This document shows positions 45,900-57,135 of a stretch of DNA of 64,000 nt, piece by piece. The notes beneath the pieces were generated by a model. The model was not told the DNA's origin. It did no database searches and saw nothing but the letters and a program-made list of their open reading frames with translations. This DNA comes from Phyto melanocephala (lineage: Eukaryota; Arthropoda; Insecta; Diptera; Rhinophoridae), in NCBI GenBank assembly GCA_941918925.1, contig OW799237.1:92477015-92541014 (forward strand), given 5' to 3'. A program made the translations under genes and the position numbers. The number at the start of each line of letters is the position of its first letter. The stretch's first letter is position 1.

Positions 45900-46746
45900 A
45901 TATGCGTCGATCAGTGGACCTGATGCTATTATATCAGACAAGCATCATGTTGGAAGACTCCTCATATCAAGTTATTTGCGGCTGCATCTCCTAGTATTAT
46001 TGATGACACATTCAAAAATTAGGAAAAACTTTATTTTAAATTCAAAGTTCTTGACAAATTTTCAATTTATAAAAGCTTTTACACATTAAGGAAAATGTTC
46101 AAAAAAAATTCTAACTCAAGAAAACGTTAAAAAATCTCTTTTTCATAAAAGAAAAACTAAGCAGATTCTCTATTTTTATATTATAGCTTATGATCACTGT
46201 ATTCTCTTGTAATAGAAATTGTATGTTGAGGACTTTAACAAATTATTTAAAAATGTTTAAATCTACAAAGAAAAATGCTTTCTTACAAAATAAAAAATTA
46301 ATTCTCTGCAGAAGATCATCTTAAATTATATTTTGCAATTCTTTCGATACAAAAGGTACAGTAGGGCATGCCAACCTCCACCATAATGTGTATTTTCATC
46401 TATTACCGATCGTATCTACCGATTGTGGTAGTAAAAAATATTTCTTAATTTTATTTCTTTTAACACACATAAAAATCACAAATTCCAGTTTTGCTTCCAC
46501 GCATGTGTGTTGTGGACTAAAAGCCAATGCGTTTAGAAGTTTTCTTTATTCAAATGATTTTTCCACAACAACTGGTTCGTTTGAGCATTGAAATTTTGTT
46601 GTAGTTTTTTGCACACGTTCGTTCAACTTGAAAATTGTGTCTCAGATGTCAAGTGTAGAGAACAAGTTTGGAAATAGTTAAATATGCATATACTCACGTA
46701 TGTACATATGTATGTATGTATGTATGTATATGTATGTAACTATTTG
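45900..46746. other. Intergenic DNA, TATG microsatellite at the right
   Basis: No gene recognised. A TATGTATG tract at about 46698-46735 abuts the Helentron start. Confidence 0.5.
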
Positions 46747-47398
46747 TATACCCTTCACCTTCGTGTTAAGGTTATATATTGCTTAGACATTTCGTTTGTA
46801 ATTTCATTAATATTCATTTCCGATCCCATTAAGTATTTATTTTCTAAACGCCTATGACTAGGGAAGCCGATATGAGCAATGTCAGTTTATATGTCTGTCT
46901 GTCCGTCTGCCGGGTGTTGGTTGAAACAAACTTTTAGAAACCCCCACATGTGGCACAGATATGCATGTGGTATCAATCTTTTGCAAATATTTATTAAAAT
47001 CCAGTCCAATCGACCCATAACTTTTTGAGATATAAAAAATAAGCACAACTACCTCTTTTTTCATATTTTTACTATTAAATCAGGAACTTTTAGTCCTGGA
47101 ATAATTTTTAGACATGGAGGCATATCATATCGAATATTTTTAAAAATGCCTCTAGACTTATTCGTTAAAGGTTTTTGACCAATCGTTTACTAATCCTCTA
47201 AAATTTAGTCAAAAATAAATTTTAATAATATATATTTAAAAATATAATTTAACAAGTTACTAAAGCTTTTATTTAATTTTGGGACATGTTAAAGACATCA
47301 AAATAGAGGACAAGGCCTCGAAAACTATTGCTGATACAAACTGATAAATCGGCTGGAAACTAATTGAGATATAAACACATATATGACAGCGCATAGAG

Positions 47399-48453
47399 AA
47401 AGGGAGCTAAGAGTAAAAAAACAATTTTCACCTTTTTTTTTTGATGTGGACAACATATGAGCATCGAATGAGAGCGATCCCATGCCCCAAAAGTGTTCCC
47501 TCTCAGACTTATGCGCGTTTTAAAAAAGTGAAGTCGACGATTCTAAGCGCAAATAGAAAGGGACCTAACCTAATTCCCATTGTATACAGGAAGAAGTACA
47601 TATCACGGCGTATCGGCAAACTTCGAAAATAATATATCTGATTGTACCGTTTCTTCAAGGCTCGCGATCGATCACCAACTTTTGACCTGAGAATTGCATC
47701 GTCACGGTGAGCTGCCAGATGTGTGTGAATAATTAAATCTTTGGATTCGTTATCTTAATTTATGAAAGACGTACGAAAATCCACAGCCATCTTCTTAGGG
47801 ATCACTTCATTGCATTGATTTGAACAACACGGAGGTATTTTTGAACCATACAGTCGAGCAACTACCTTTTCTTCGCGTAAATCAAGATCAGATTTATCAA
47901 GGTACATATTATCGGTATCATCTTCAGAGTTACTATCCGATAATTCTAAGAAGTGATCGTCATCATCCTCGTCATCAGCGAAGCGATCAAGTAAATCTAC
48001 TTCTTCGAACTCGTCCACCATTTCATCCTAAAACAAACAGTAAGAAAATTATTTTAGCGAATAACATAATAAGGTTATAAGAAAACTTGTTCGTACTAAC
48101 AGAGTGATATTCACGATTTAAAAGAATTATAAATGAGTATTTATTATAATTCACAATTAATAATTTTAGAAAATAAAGCTGAATTCGAAAAAACGCGAGC
48201 AAAATTGATATCAAGCTCATGGAAACAGCGCGCTAGGTAGAAAACAGTAAAAACCAACTACACAAAACAAGAGGTAGGGACGACCTACGCGAATTTTCAA
48301 GGCTGACCAATACGTTCCTGCCGTCATGAGATGTGTCGCTTTTAAATGAGACCTATACCAATACGCTCAGTGATGGTACACCAAAGATACACGTATTTAA
48401 ATCTTAAAAATGGCTCTCCTCAACAAAACCTGTTTTTACCCTTAGGTCCCTTT
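47399..48453. mobile_element. 1,055-base inverted-repeat transposon nested in the Helentron
   Basis: Left end AAAGGGAGCTAAGAGTAAAA (continuing AAACAATTTT) pairs with the right end, whose reverse complement reads AAAGGGACCTAAGGGTAAAA (continuing ACAGGTTTT). A clear target duplication is not visible. It contains one coding fragment on the minus strand. The AAAGGGACCTA core is shared with the ends of the GTGACC MITE family, hinting at a common superfamily. Confidence 0.7.
47755..48021 (-). pseudogene. N-terminal fragment of an unidentified transposon protein
   Basis: An 88-residue frame with a strongly acidic start (EEVDLLDRFADDEDDDDHFL, then SDSNSEDDTDN) followed by LYGSKIPPCCSNQCNEVIPK. A CC..QC cysteine cluster after an acidic leader resembles the N-termini of widespread uncharacterised arthropod transposon proteins, as I recall them. 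Its position inside an inverted-repeat element supports a transposase-derived origin. No catalytic domain remains. Confidence 0.45.
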
Positions 48454-49497
48454 ATATTTTCCGCGTAACATATATAGAACTACTTCAGGGTTTTTTCTAA
48501 AATTTACAAACAAACATCGATTTTTTTTTTGGTTCTGGTTAATAGAGAGCAATAAGATGGATAGCAAAAGAAAAGAACTTGACTAGCAACATATAAAACA
48601 CTTTAAACAATTGAAAATCCATAATGGTAGCTAATACAAAATGGCGTACAATATAAATATTTCTAAATGAGTCAAATCTAGTAACTAAAAAAGTATCCGC
48701 CTAAAGCCCCTTAATATTGACACCAAACGAAAGAGCTTGACCAGTAGAATGTAGTTAACTATGAAAAGGTTAGAATTCAAGATAAAGTTTGATAAAACAA
48801 TGGCGGATATATTAGTCAAATATAGTAATTACGTCTTTACCACCTTCAACCCCCCACAATATTGGCGTCAGATGAAAGAACTTGATCAGTAGAATAAAAT
48901 AAACTATAAAAAAGTTTAAATCTAAGACGGCGCCTTTAACAATATGTTGGATAATATAATTTTTTAGCAACGTTATCTATATGGATATCAAATGAAAGCC
49001 CTTGACATTAGTCAAACAACTATGTAAAAATTTCAAACCAAAAATGGAATCGAAAATAATAAAGTAGAATTACGTACTTTGTTTATGTACATGATGGTGA
49101 AGGGTATTATAAGAGTCGGCACGGCCGAATACAGCATTCTTACTTGTTTAATGTGTTCCAACAAAACAAGTCCAAAATTTGTTTAAGTTGAATAAGACGA
49201 CCAAAGCCCTATAATGGCTATAATCTGTTCCATGATGTATTTAAATCCACTTTGATAATAAATATTAATTTATTAGAATATTTTCTCAAAATGTTCTAAT
49301 GTATTTAGACTAAATGAGTTCTCCAAGTTTAACAACTGATTCACGTGCAGATATATAAACTTTAATTTTTTTTTAATTTACAATAGCTTCCCACAAGTAT
49401 AATTCAGACAAATCTTATAAAATTTCACAATTTTTTTGTACTCGAGAGAGAGCTTTAAACTAATAATATACCAATAAAAACTAATAGCACAGATAAG

Positions 49498-50090
49498 ACA
49501 AGTAAGAGCACTATATTCGGCTGTGCCGAATCTTTTATACCCACCACCAATTTTTTGTACATTTAAAGCACAATATTTATTATTTTGTTAATCATTATGG
49601 AATAATCTCTTTATAATAAAATGTGACACATATTTCTTTGTAGAGGGTGGTTAAATTTTAAGGGCCCATGTTGAAGGTGAACTACACCTAGTCTTTAAAT
49701 TTGTTTTCTGCATTTAACTTGGCATTTCTCAATCTCAAACTTACTCAATTTGATCCGTGGAAAGATACGCAAATGAGCAACGCTTTAATGTTATTCAGGT
49801 TTTTTATAAAAATGGGCGTTCAAATCAAAATGCATTTTGTGCACTTCGTAATTCCATTTTCAATACCAAACAAACCTTGTCTATAAGAAAGATTCTGGCA
49901 AAATTTGAGCCCCCTAGCTTTTTCGGTGCGATCTCTATCGTGCTTTCAACAGACGGACAGACGGACGGACATAGCTAGATCGTCATCAAATCAAACCCTG
50001 ATTCAGAATATATATACTTTATGGGGTCTAAAATGGATATTTCGATGTGTTACAAACGGAATGACAAAATTTTTTTGGTGGCGGGTATAA
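49498..50090 (-). mobile_element. Helentron subfamily A, reverse, carrying a mariner fragment
   Basis: Left: reversed 3' terminus ACAAGTAAGAGCACTATATT with hairpin TTCGGCTGTGCCGAA. Right: GACGGACAGACGGACGGACA, ACTTTATGGGGTCTAAAATG and the reversed 5' terminus GCGGGTATAA. The middle is replaced by mariner-type transposase sequence. Confidence 0.85.
49655..49885 (+). pseudogene. Mariner-type transposase N-terminal fragment inside the Helentron
   Basis: Encodes ERYANEQRFNVIQVFYKNGR and SNQNAFCALRNSIFNTKQTL, the helix-turn-helix start of a mariner-type transposase (compare MERYTNEQRILIVKLFYQNG at 31265). No inverted ends are seen at either border, so it may be a captured piece rather than an inserted element. 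Confidence 0.65.
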
Positions 50091-50632
50091 AAATCAGATG
50101 GTGAAGAAGCACCTTAAGAAAGTTTATGCCAGAAAAAAATAAACATATAAATATTAATTTAAATTAAAAATGTTTATAAAAAAAAATTTATATTTCAAAT
50201 AAGCTTATCGTTTTGTAGTAAATTCTATATGGTAGAGGGTATAAGTATTTGTCTCAATGTCAACAAAGTACGAAACTTTAGCTGAAAATGATTGATTACA
50301 ATCTTAAAACTAATAGACTGAGTGCTCCACATTTTGAAGTCATATAATGGAGATGTCCCTAAGTAAACATTTAATCTTGAAATTACTTATCGAACCTGTT
50401 CCAGTGAATAACGATTAAGTGCATTTTAATAGAAATCAATAATCATTTATTTTAAGACATAAGTTTTCAATATATTTCGAGTTCAAATAGAAACATTAAT
50501 TCTCTGCGGGATAAACATACAGAGTGGGCAGAAAGTCATCAAGGAATTAAACATTTATTAACTTTTTCATTTAAATATTTTTTATTTATTTTAATTAATT
50601 TTTCTGATTATAAAATATACAAAATGAAAATT
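50091..50632. other. AT-rich intergenic DNA
   Basis: Nothing recognised. Confidence 0.5.
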
Positions 50633-50700
50633 TTTATACCCTTCACACGAAAGTGTAAAAGGGTATATCGTCGATTTAAAAAAATTTTATTGTTCTATTT
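50633..50700 (+). mobile_element. Helentron subfamily B 5'-end fragment
   Basis: TTATACCCTTCACACGAAAG and AAGGGTATAT form the characteristic 5' terminus. Homology fades within 70 bases. Confidence 0.55.
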
Positions 50701-51559
50701 TGAACCTTTTTTTGGTCATATATTTATCCGCCAAATCCTTTAAAAACATCTTGATTGGTAAAAAAAAAAAAATATTAGTCAGAATGCGTTAGATTAATAC
50801 TGTAAAATAACAAAATAAAATGTTTTTTTGCTCTCCATAAAACTCAGTAAAAAACACAAAATTGAATTTGTTAGAGCAACGACAATTTACATATAAGTTT
50901 TTTATTTCTACAATATTTTTATTTTGCACCTTCTATAGCAGCGGTCACCGACTACTTTTATTTGGGGCCCGTTTTTTAAGAAATCACGACCGTCGCGGTC
51001 CGGAAAATAATATGTTTAGATACCGTATCAATGGACAAATAAAACGAATTGTTTTCGGTGCATTATTTTATTAAATAATAAACAGATGCCTTTAATAAAA
51101 GGGTTTTTACAATATTAATGAGGAAAATTACATTTTTTATCACGGACTTTCCGTCTGAAGTTTAAAGTAAGGCTTGTGCAGGCAATTCTTATTAAATCTC
51201 ATTAAATGTTGACCCAAACAATGTGAGAAGTTTCAAGGCCAATTTTATTTTTTATTCGAGTGTATGTGCTAGTCTGCTAGTTTGGGGGGTTGCGGGTTCG
51301 ATTCCCGCCAGAGACTCTGGACTGGTCTGCTTCTCTTTCTCTTTTATTCTAACTATTTATATTCTTATTATATTCTTCTCTTTATTTCTATATTAAGGCG
51401 TCACAATGGACCGTAATGGTCTCCGGGTAACTTTGCACTAGCCTTACCTACACAAAGTCCTGAGTGTCGCCATAAATTCTCAAAAATTTTAAAATTAATG
51501 AAAAAGAGTCTTGAACCTTTTAAAATTTTTGAAAAATAACTGAAGTAAACCCAACATAA
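50701..51559. other. Intergenic DNA with a lone tRNA T-arm-like word
   Basis: At 51291-51307 GCGGGTTCGATTCCCGC is a perfect five-pair T-arm with a pol III B-box. No acceptor, D or anticodon arm is visible upstream, so this is not a tRNA gene; a tRNA-derived SINE relic is possible. CAGCGGTCACCGACTACTTT at 50939 resembles one hAT end but has no partner. Confidence 0.4.
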
Positions 51560-52246
51560 TGCGAACATGCTACTTTCACCTTGAGAAAGCAAAACTGTCC
51601 AAATCTGAAAATAAATTACATTGCTATTCCAGAGCAAGATCATATAAAATATCTTGGTATACATCTTGATCGACGCCTTACCAGGTCTCAACATATCGAA
51701 TTCAAATCCATAAAACTCAAACTCGAAACACTACAATTTCTTTGTTCTCATTCTGCTCTCAACCTAAACTACAAGTTTCTACTCTACAAACCTATTATTA
51801 AGCCAATAAGAACCTATAGTATCCAACTATGGGGAACAGCTTCTAATTCTAATACAGAAAAATCACAAAGGCAACAAAACAAAATATTGCGACTTATTAC
51901 TGGAGACCCGTAGTATATTTGTAAAACGAATATTCACAAAGACGTTAATAAGTTGCTCGCGACGAATTGAAAACCTTGTAGGAAAACTGGAAATTGATAA
52001 AAAAAAAAAAACATTTTGCACAGAATCTAATGTATTATAATGGGCATACTTACCTCAAGAGGATCGATACATTGGCCTTCGCGGACACTCTATAATGATG
52101 ATCTCTCTGCAATGAAAATTTTGAGCATCTATTGTAACGGCAATAGACCCAGAAATTAATTATTTAAGATTTTAATACTTATTGTCATTTTCTTAATAAA
52201 GAAAGATCCATTAAATGAATTATGAGTTTTGTAAAAAAAAAAAATT
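51560..52246 (+). pseudogene. 3' end of a Jockey-type LINE
   Basis: Encodes HIKYLGIHLDRRLTRSQHIE, LLYKPIIKPIRTYSIQLWGT and ASNSNTEKSQRQQNKILRLI, the well-conserved end of Jockey reverse-transcriptase proteins. A stop at 51911 and frame damage follow. The A-run at about 52235-52246 fits the LINE tail. 5' truncated. Confidence 0.85.
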
Positions 52247-54390
52247 ATGATACGGACACCTAGTGAATTCACTAAATGTTTAAAAAATTAAAATCATTGC
52301 ACAGGGAAAAATACAATGGACAAAAATATTCTTTACATTTAAATGCACAATCAGATAAAAAGTAGTGTATGCATGTCTCGTATCTTTAACAATGTTATAA
52401 GAAATGTGTATCCTTCATTTATGGCGGTAATGTAGAAAATAAAATCTTCGTTCAGAATTAGAGACTACAACCTAAATATTTTACATCTACAAAAAAAATT
52501 TTTCATACAAAGAATTTAATTCGAATCTGTATGTTTTGTTTTAAAATAATTGAATATTTTTTTCCTAGTTTTGGTTAAAAATCCTTAACCTCACAAGTGA
52601 CGGAAATTATAATCTAGTTTGAGTTATGCGACATCATTAAGAACACTTAAATGTCAATTGCTAATTTTTCTCTCTATCTCTTAAATAGAAGACAGCATGG
52701 GTTAACCATTTCTAACTGCATGATATTTCAATGTTAATTGTAAGCTGTGCCATTAAGTCAAAATATTTACTATTATTTACATTTTAAAAGTTAAAAATTT
52801 TTTTCGTAAATAAAAAGAAAATTTATTTAAATACAACTTCCGGTTACTACAGAAACCAGCAGCAACAAATATTTTTTCTAAGCAGCAAATATTTCTTCCA
52901 GCTGTTTTGCATCATAAAATAGTTGACAAAAATGAAAGAAACGTCATTGACATTGTTCTTGTTGTTCGTTAAGGGAACCACCGTTTGTCACCACGGTTAC
53001 CTCAAATGATAGATTTATGATTTTGAGCAAAACAAAAAAATAAAAAGGCACAGAAAAACTGTTCAATTTTATTTAAAAGATGCTTATAGTCTGTTTAACC
53101 CTTCTGCTGGCTGTTGACAATTGTTAGTATTTGTTTCCAGAAAAATTTAAAGTTAAAAATATTTTTTTTATTTTTTTTTTTTTAATTTTCTGATTCTTTC
53201 CAACTATGACTATTGACTATTTTATTTTGAATTTCACACTTAATATAATTTTGAAGAGACTCAATGAAAGATACAAATTTTAGTTCTTCTTTTACATTAT
53301 TTCTTACCTGTTTTAATAGATTTAAAATACAACCTGAGAAAATATGAAAGAACATGTGCATTTGATTTATGGATCATGAAATCTGTGAAATAACAGGGTT
53401 GCCATAATTGGTGAATTTCAAAGATTTAAAATTAAGTTTTAAGGGGAAATAGTTTTCTATATATTTTTTGAGGAAAAACATATTTTTTTCCTAAACACTT
53501 AATTCAAAATAATTTATTGCTTTCTAGCCTGTGCTCGCGAATAGTCATCTTCAAGAAAGGTACACAGAGAAAACAGTATCGGTTTAGAGTACCACTATTG
53601 TTGTCAATCGCATAGTTAAGTTGTGATAGTAGAATCTTACAGCTGTATCTACATTCATTTCGGAATATGAATATATAGTCAGCAGTATAAGTTAATGATT
53701 ATTGAAATTTTATAACCATAAAAGAAAAGTTCGTATGCAAGAACTAAACCATTCGATTGGCAATGAATTGGTTTTTTTATTTTCTGGGTGCAGCCCCTTT
53801 GAGTAAAAATATCAAAACATTTTCTTTACTTATTAGTGGAAGGCAAAAGTACCTAACAAACAGCAGCACACAGCATTTAATTTGTAGAGGAAAAAAATGG
53901 TAATATATTTAGCTTGTCCACATTTCGCATACATTGGCCCATCCCTATAAATCTTAAGCATCAAAACATTAGCTGGCTTCATTAAAAAACTAAAAGTTGT
54001 ACAAGTATTAGTTTTCAAATAGATTCAATAAGACTAAAAATATTTCTAAGAAAAAATCATCCTGATAAACATCGAAGCAATCCTGCCAACTGTATTTATA
54101 CTGAACAGCAGGCAATACTGTTCAGCAGGTAAATAAACTACTTTCTGTAATCAACACAAACCAATATTTAACTTATTGCAAAGAAAATAACAAAAATGCA
54201 CAGAAATAACAACAAAAACATGTAGACATACATGTAAGCAAACACTATCAACTCACAATAACAAAACAAAAACAACAACACTACCACCACCATCAGGAGC
54301 ACGATCAATAATAACAACACCAACAATAATAGTAAATTGGTAAACATAAACCTTGTTGCACATGCAATGCACCTTTACAGAACCATTAAA
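52247..54390. other. Intergenic DNA with one weak MITE candidate
   Basis: 53562-53792 is bordered by CACAGAGAAAACAG and an imperfect inverse (TTATTTTCTGGGTG), like the ends of the MITE at 41.8 kb; no clean target duplication. No gene recognised. Confidence 0.4.
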
Positions 54391-54395
54391 CAAAC

Positions 54396-54433
54396 TATAA
54401 GAGAACGCAGATAAAGTTCAAAGTGCAACAGTA
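54396..54433 (+). promoter_or_regulatory. Core promoter of the 54.5-kb gene
   Basis: TATAAGAG at 54396 and CAACAGTATT about 32 bases later, giving a leader of about 85 bases. Confidence 0.6.
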
Positions 54434-54512
54434 TTTAGTCATCCATTCCCAAGTACGGACACGCACTTAAGCCTTGAAGAAAATTTTTTAAAATAATAAA
54501 ATTCAACTGAAA

Positions 54513-54950
54513 ATGTATATAAATCGTGTATTGGAAATATTGATCAACACAATTTTGCTAGTGCAACTTGTATTTGCAACACCATATTCCTGGGGCGTAC
54601 ATCACAGCAACTATGATGCCAGTTTAGATCCAATTGCTTGGTCTCGCAGTTTTGTTAAGGATACCATAAGGAAACCACGCCAACATCAGATCTACCCATT
54701 AAAGCAGAATCTTTTAGTTGGTGGAAATGATAAATTTCCTATGCCAGGCTATGGCTTTGGGGGATTTGGTAAACGTCGTTCATCTCGTGGTAATGGCTTT
54801 GGTAATGATTATGCCAGCAACTGGTATTTGAATCCAACAAAATTCGCTTTAAATGCAAACCATGTGAACAGCAAGAGAATAAATCGCAAAAGATCGAAAT
54901 TGAGTGCTCGACATCGTTTAAGTAAAAAAATAGATTTAAAATGGAAATAG
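54513..54950 (+). CDS. Secreted basic precursor with Gly-Lys-Arg-Arg processing site, neuropeptide-like
   Basis: A 145-residue single-exon protein. Signal peptide ILINTILLVQLVFA, cleaved before TPYSW. A spacer SNYDASLDPIAWSRSFVKD runs to the basic site IRKPR. Then a segment starting QHQIYPLKQNLLVGG and ending PGYGFGGFGKRR. Cleavage at both basic sites would give a peptide of about 29 residues beginning with Gln, with Gly before KRR as an amide donor. The remainder (GNGFGNDYASNWYLNPTKFA) ends in a very basic tail with RINRKRSKLSARHRLSKK. The layout is that of a neuropeptide or peptide-hormone precursor, but the predicted peptide is not one I recognise. The start context GAAAATG is good. Confidence 0.82.
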   Translation: MYINRVLEILINTILLVQLVFATPYSWGVHHSNYDASLDPIAWSRSFVKDTIRKPRQHQIYPLKQNLLVGGNDKFPMPGYGFGGFGKRRSSRGNGFGNDYASNWYLNPTKFALNANHVNSKRINRKRSKLSARHRLSKKIDLKWK

Positions 54951-55439
54951 TGTCGAAAGGAAATTTCCAAGTGATATATGACTACTTTAAAATAACAAAT
55001 GGCTTATTCACAAATTGTCCTAAGTATGGTATTGTCATAATTAAAAAAAATAATGTTTTAAAGGTCTAAACATTTTACAATAAGCAACACAAAACTTTTT
55101 AATCATTTTAAAAATTTTGAAATATTATGACTTATGACACTTAGGACACCCTTGTGAATTAGCCAAATGTATGCAAAAAGTTTATTATTTTTAATTATTA
55201 TCTATACTAACAACTCCCTTAACTATTGAATACTTAAGAATAATTTTAAGAAAATGTACTGAAAAAATTATGAATAAAATAGAGTTATTTTGCAAAACAA
55301 CATTTGGCTTATCAAATTCGTTTCTGTCACTTCCATTACTGGCATGGGAAATCTAAAAATTTCAGACAGAACTATGGTATTGATGAGATGATTATCGGGG
55401 TAGTTTATTACGAGCGAACTTCCTAGTTAAGACTGTACG
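54951..55439. other. 3' region of the 54.5-kb gene and intergenic DNA
   Basis: AATAAA at about 55273 is rather far to be the poly(A) site. Nothing else recognised. Confidence 0.45.
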
Positions 55440-55800
55440 ACACAGTTTAGACAAGATCACATCAGATTTGATGTCTCTTAGAATCAATCTAATATGAATA
55501 AGGGGTACTAAACCGCCCCATAACATAGTGAGGTATCTCAGCAGATCATTCAGTCTGACCTTGGATATCTCAGTTATCCAGTTTATTTTTACCTAGCATT
55601 CTGTGTTTCTTGGAAGCTAGACCAAGACATTCGCAGAGAAGGTGGAAAACTAATTTCTCCAAATCTACACATCAGCGAAAATTGTCGTTCGATAAAGTTA
55701 GCTTGCATTGCTCCCTAACATCCAATGATCCGTCAATACCGCCAGCAACCTCCAAATGCATTTTCAACCTCAACTCAAAATTTGCGATGTGCGGCTGATA
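55440..55800 (-). pseudogene. Possible LINE C-terminal fragment
   Basis: Minus strand reads LEKLVFHLLCECLGLASKKH and RMLGK, the HLLC.C pattern seen after RNase H in insect LINEs (compare EETTEHLLCNC at 11.9 kb). The remainder is GC-richer than its surroundings but full of stops. Confidence 0.4.
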
Positions 55801-55823
55801 TCAAGAGATCGCCACGTAAGCCT

Positions 55824-56078
55824 ATATCTGTGGCTTGGAGCTAAAAGGGCCAATGTCAAAATATTTACTTTTGAGAAAATTTGAATTGAAATTTAACTTT
55901 TATAGGTGCTTTCATAGTGACATTTCCCATCATTTTATTCATGAAGCTGTTCTGGTTGAAGTATGACTTTAGCTGTTTTACCATAATAAAATAGAGCAAG
56001 AAAACGAATCTAATGCAATGATTAACTCAAAAGAGCAAAAAAGTGACATTGGCCCTTTTAGCTCCAAGCCACAGATAT
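55824..56078. mobile_element. 255-base MITE with 35-base inverted ends
   Basis: ATATCTGTGGCTTGGAGCTA, continuing AAAGGGCCAATGTCA, is exactly inverted at 56044-56078. No obvious target duplication; superfamily unknown. Confidence 0.85.
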
Positions 56079-56207
56079 GTTTCTTAGCTGACCAAGCCTT
56101 GACGACTCCTTCCTCCATTGACCAACTGTTAACAAAAATTCCAAGATTCTTCAAAATATTCTTGTCGTTCAGTATCCTACAAGTTATTAAAACTCGTTCA
56201 AAATCTT

Positions 56208-57060
56208 AACAAGTAATAACGCTATATACAATACTGCCGAATTTTTTAAAGCCATCACTTGTTCAAGTACTCAATGCCAACTTTTTGTGGATTAAACTAA
56301 TCAGCACATTTTCAAGTTCAGATCTATAATTCATTCAAAAAAATCTCTCTCTTCAGCATGTCCATGAAAATAACTTGGTGGTTTCTTAATGTACTACAGT
56401 TTCAATTGATCGATAATCACTTTCGCTAAAAGCTAAAGCAAACACTTAGTACATATATTAAGTAGTCAATACAAAATAAATGATTGTCTGCAAGTTGTGT
56501 TTAAGATTTCTGTGATGTAACACTCGTACTGAGTATGAAATCTTTACGGTTAGTTAGTTGTACAAAAATTAAAGAGTTTTCCTATAAGAGCAGGTCGATG
56601 TAAACAGTTTTGGGCGCATCTTTTACATCATCATGATCAGTTTAAATATCAAGCAATATCATAAAACTATCGGCAATATCACATATTCCGTTCATTTTAA
56701 TGTCGTACTTGCAATTCTGATTGTTTCTGTTTTACCTTCTTCATGCCATTAGTTTTGTATGTTTGTTTTTAAGCTCATTATTAAAGGTGCCATTTTACAT
56801 TTTTTTTTTTTCCTAAATTCAAAACTAATGAAGAAAGTATTTTTGATGTCCCTAAAAGTATGCACACCGAAGTGTATTAAATATAATATACTTACATATA
56901 AATGTCTATACTAATTCCACATGAGAAATTAAAAGTGGTTCTAATTTAATGTGTACTCTGCATGGCAACTCCTCACTGTACTTTATGGGGTCGCAAAAAA
57001 AATGTTTTTCAAACTACAAGCGGAATGTCTAACTCATATGTAAATACCCTTTTGCACTTG
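56208..57060 (-). mobile_element. Old Helentron subfamily B, reverse
   Basis: Left: decayed reversed 3' terminus AACAAGTAATAACGCTATAT. Right: ACTTTATGGGGTCGC and CAAGCGGAATGTCTAACTCA near the reversed 5' end. The middle is too diverged to follow. Confidence 0.5.
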
Positions 57061-57135
57061 CTGCCACAAACACAATAATTAATAAACACATAATTTTGTT
57101 GTTGTATATAATATGTCTGCATATGCAAAACATTT

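Larger units (their letters stand above)
46747..49147 (+). mobile_element. Helentron subfamily B with a nested DNA transposon
   Basis: 5' terminus GTATACCCTTCACCTTCGTG, then GTCTGTCTGTCCGTCTGCCG. Downstream are three diverged repeats of a unit containing GAAAGAGCTTGACCAGTAGA (48729, about 48875, about 48992). The 3' end has hairpin TCGGCACGGCCGA and CATTCTTACTTGT. Subtracting the nested element leaves about 1.35 kb. Confidence 0.8.

Noticed and set aside
50939..51010. hAT element starting CAGCGGTCACC
   Set aside because: One end only; no inverse end or 8-base duplication found.
51291..51307. tRNA gene
   Set aside because: Only the T-arm can be folded; no acceptor, D or anticodon arm.
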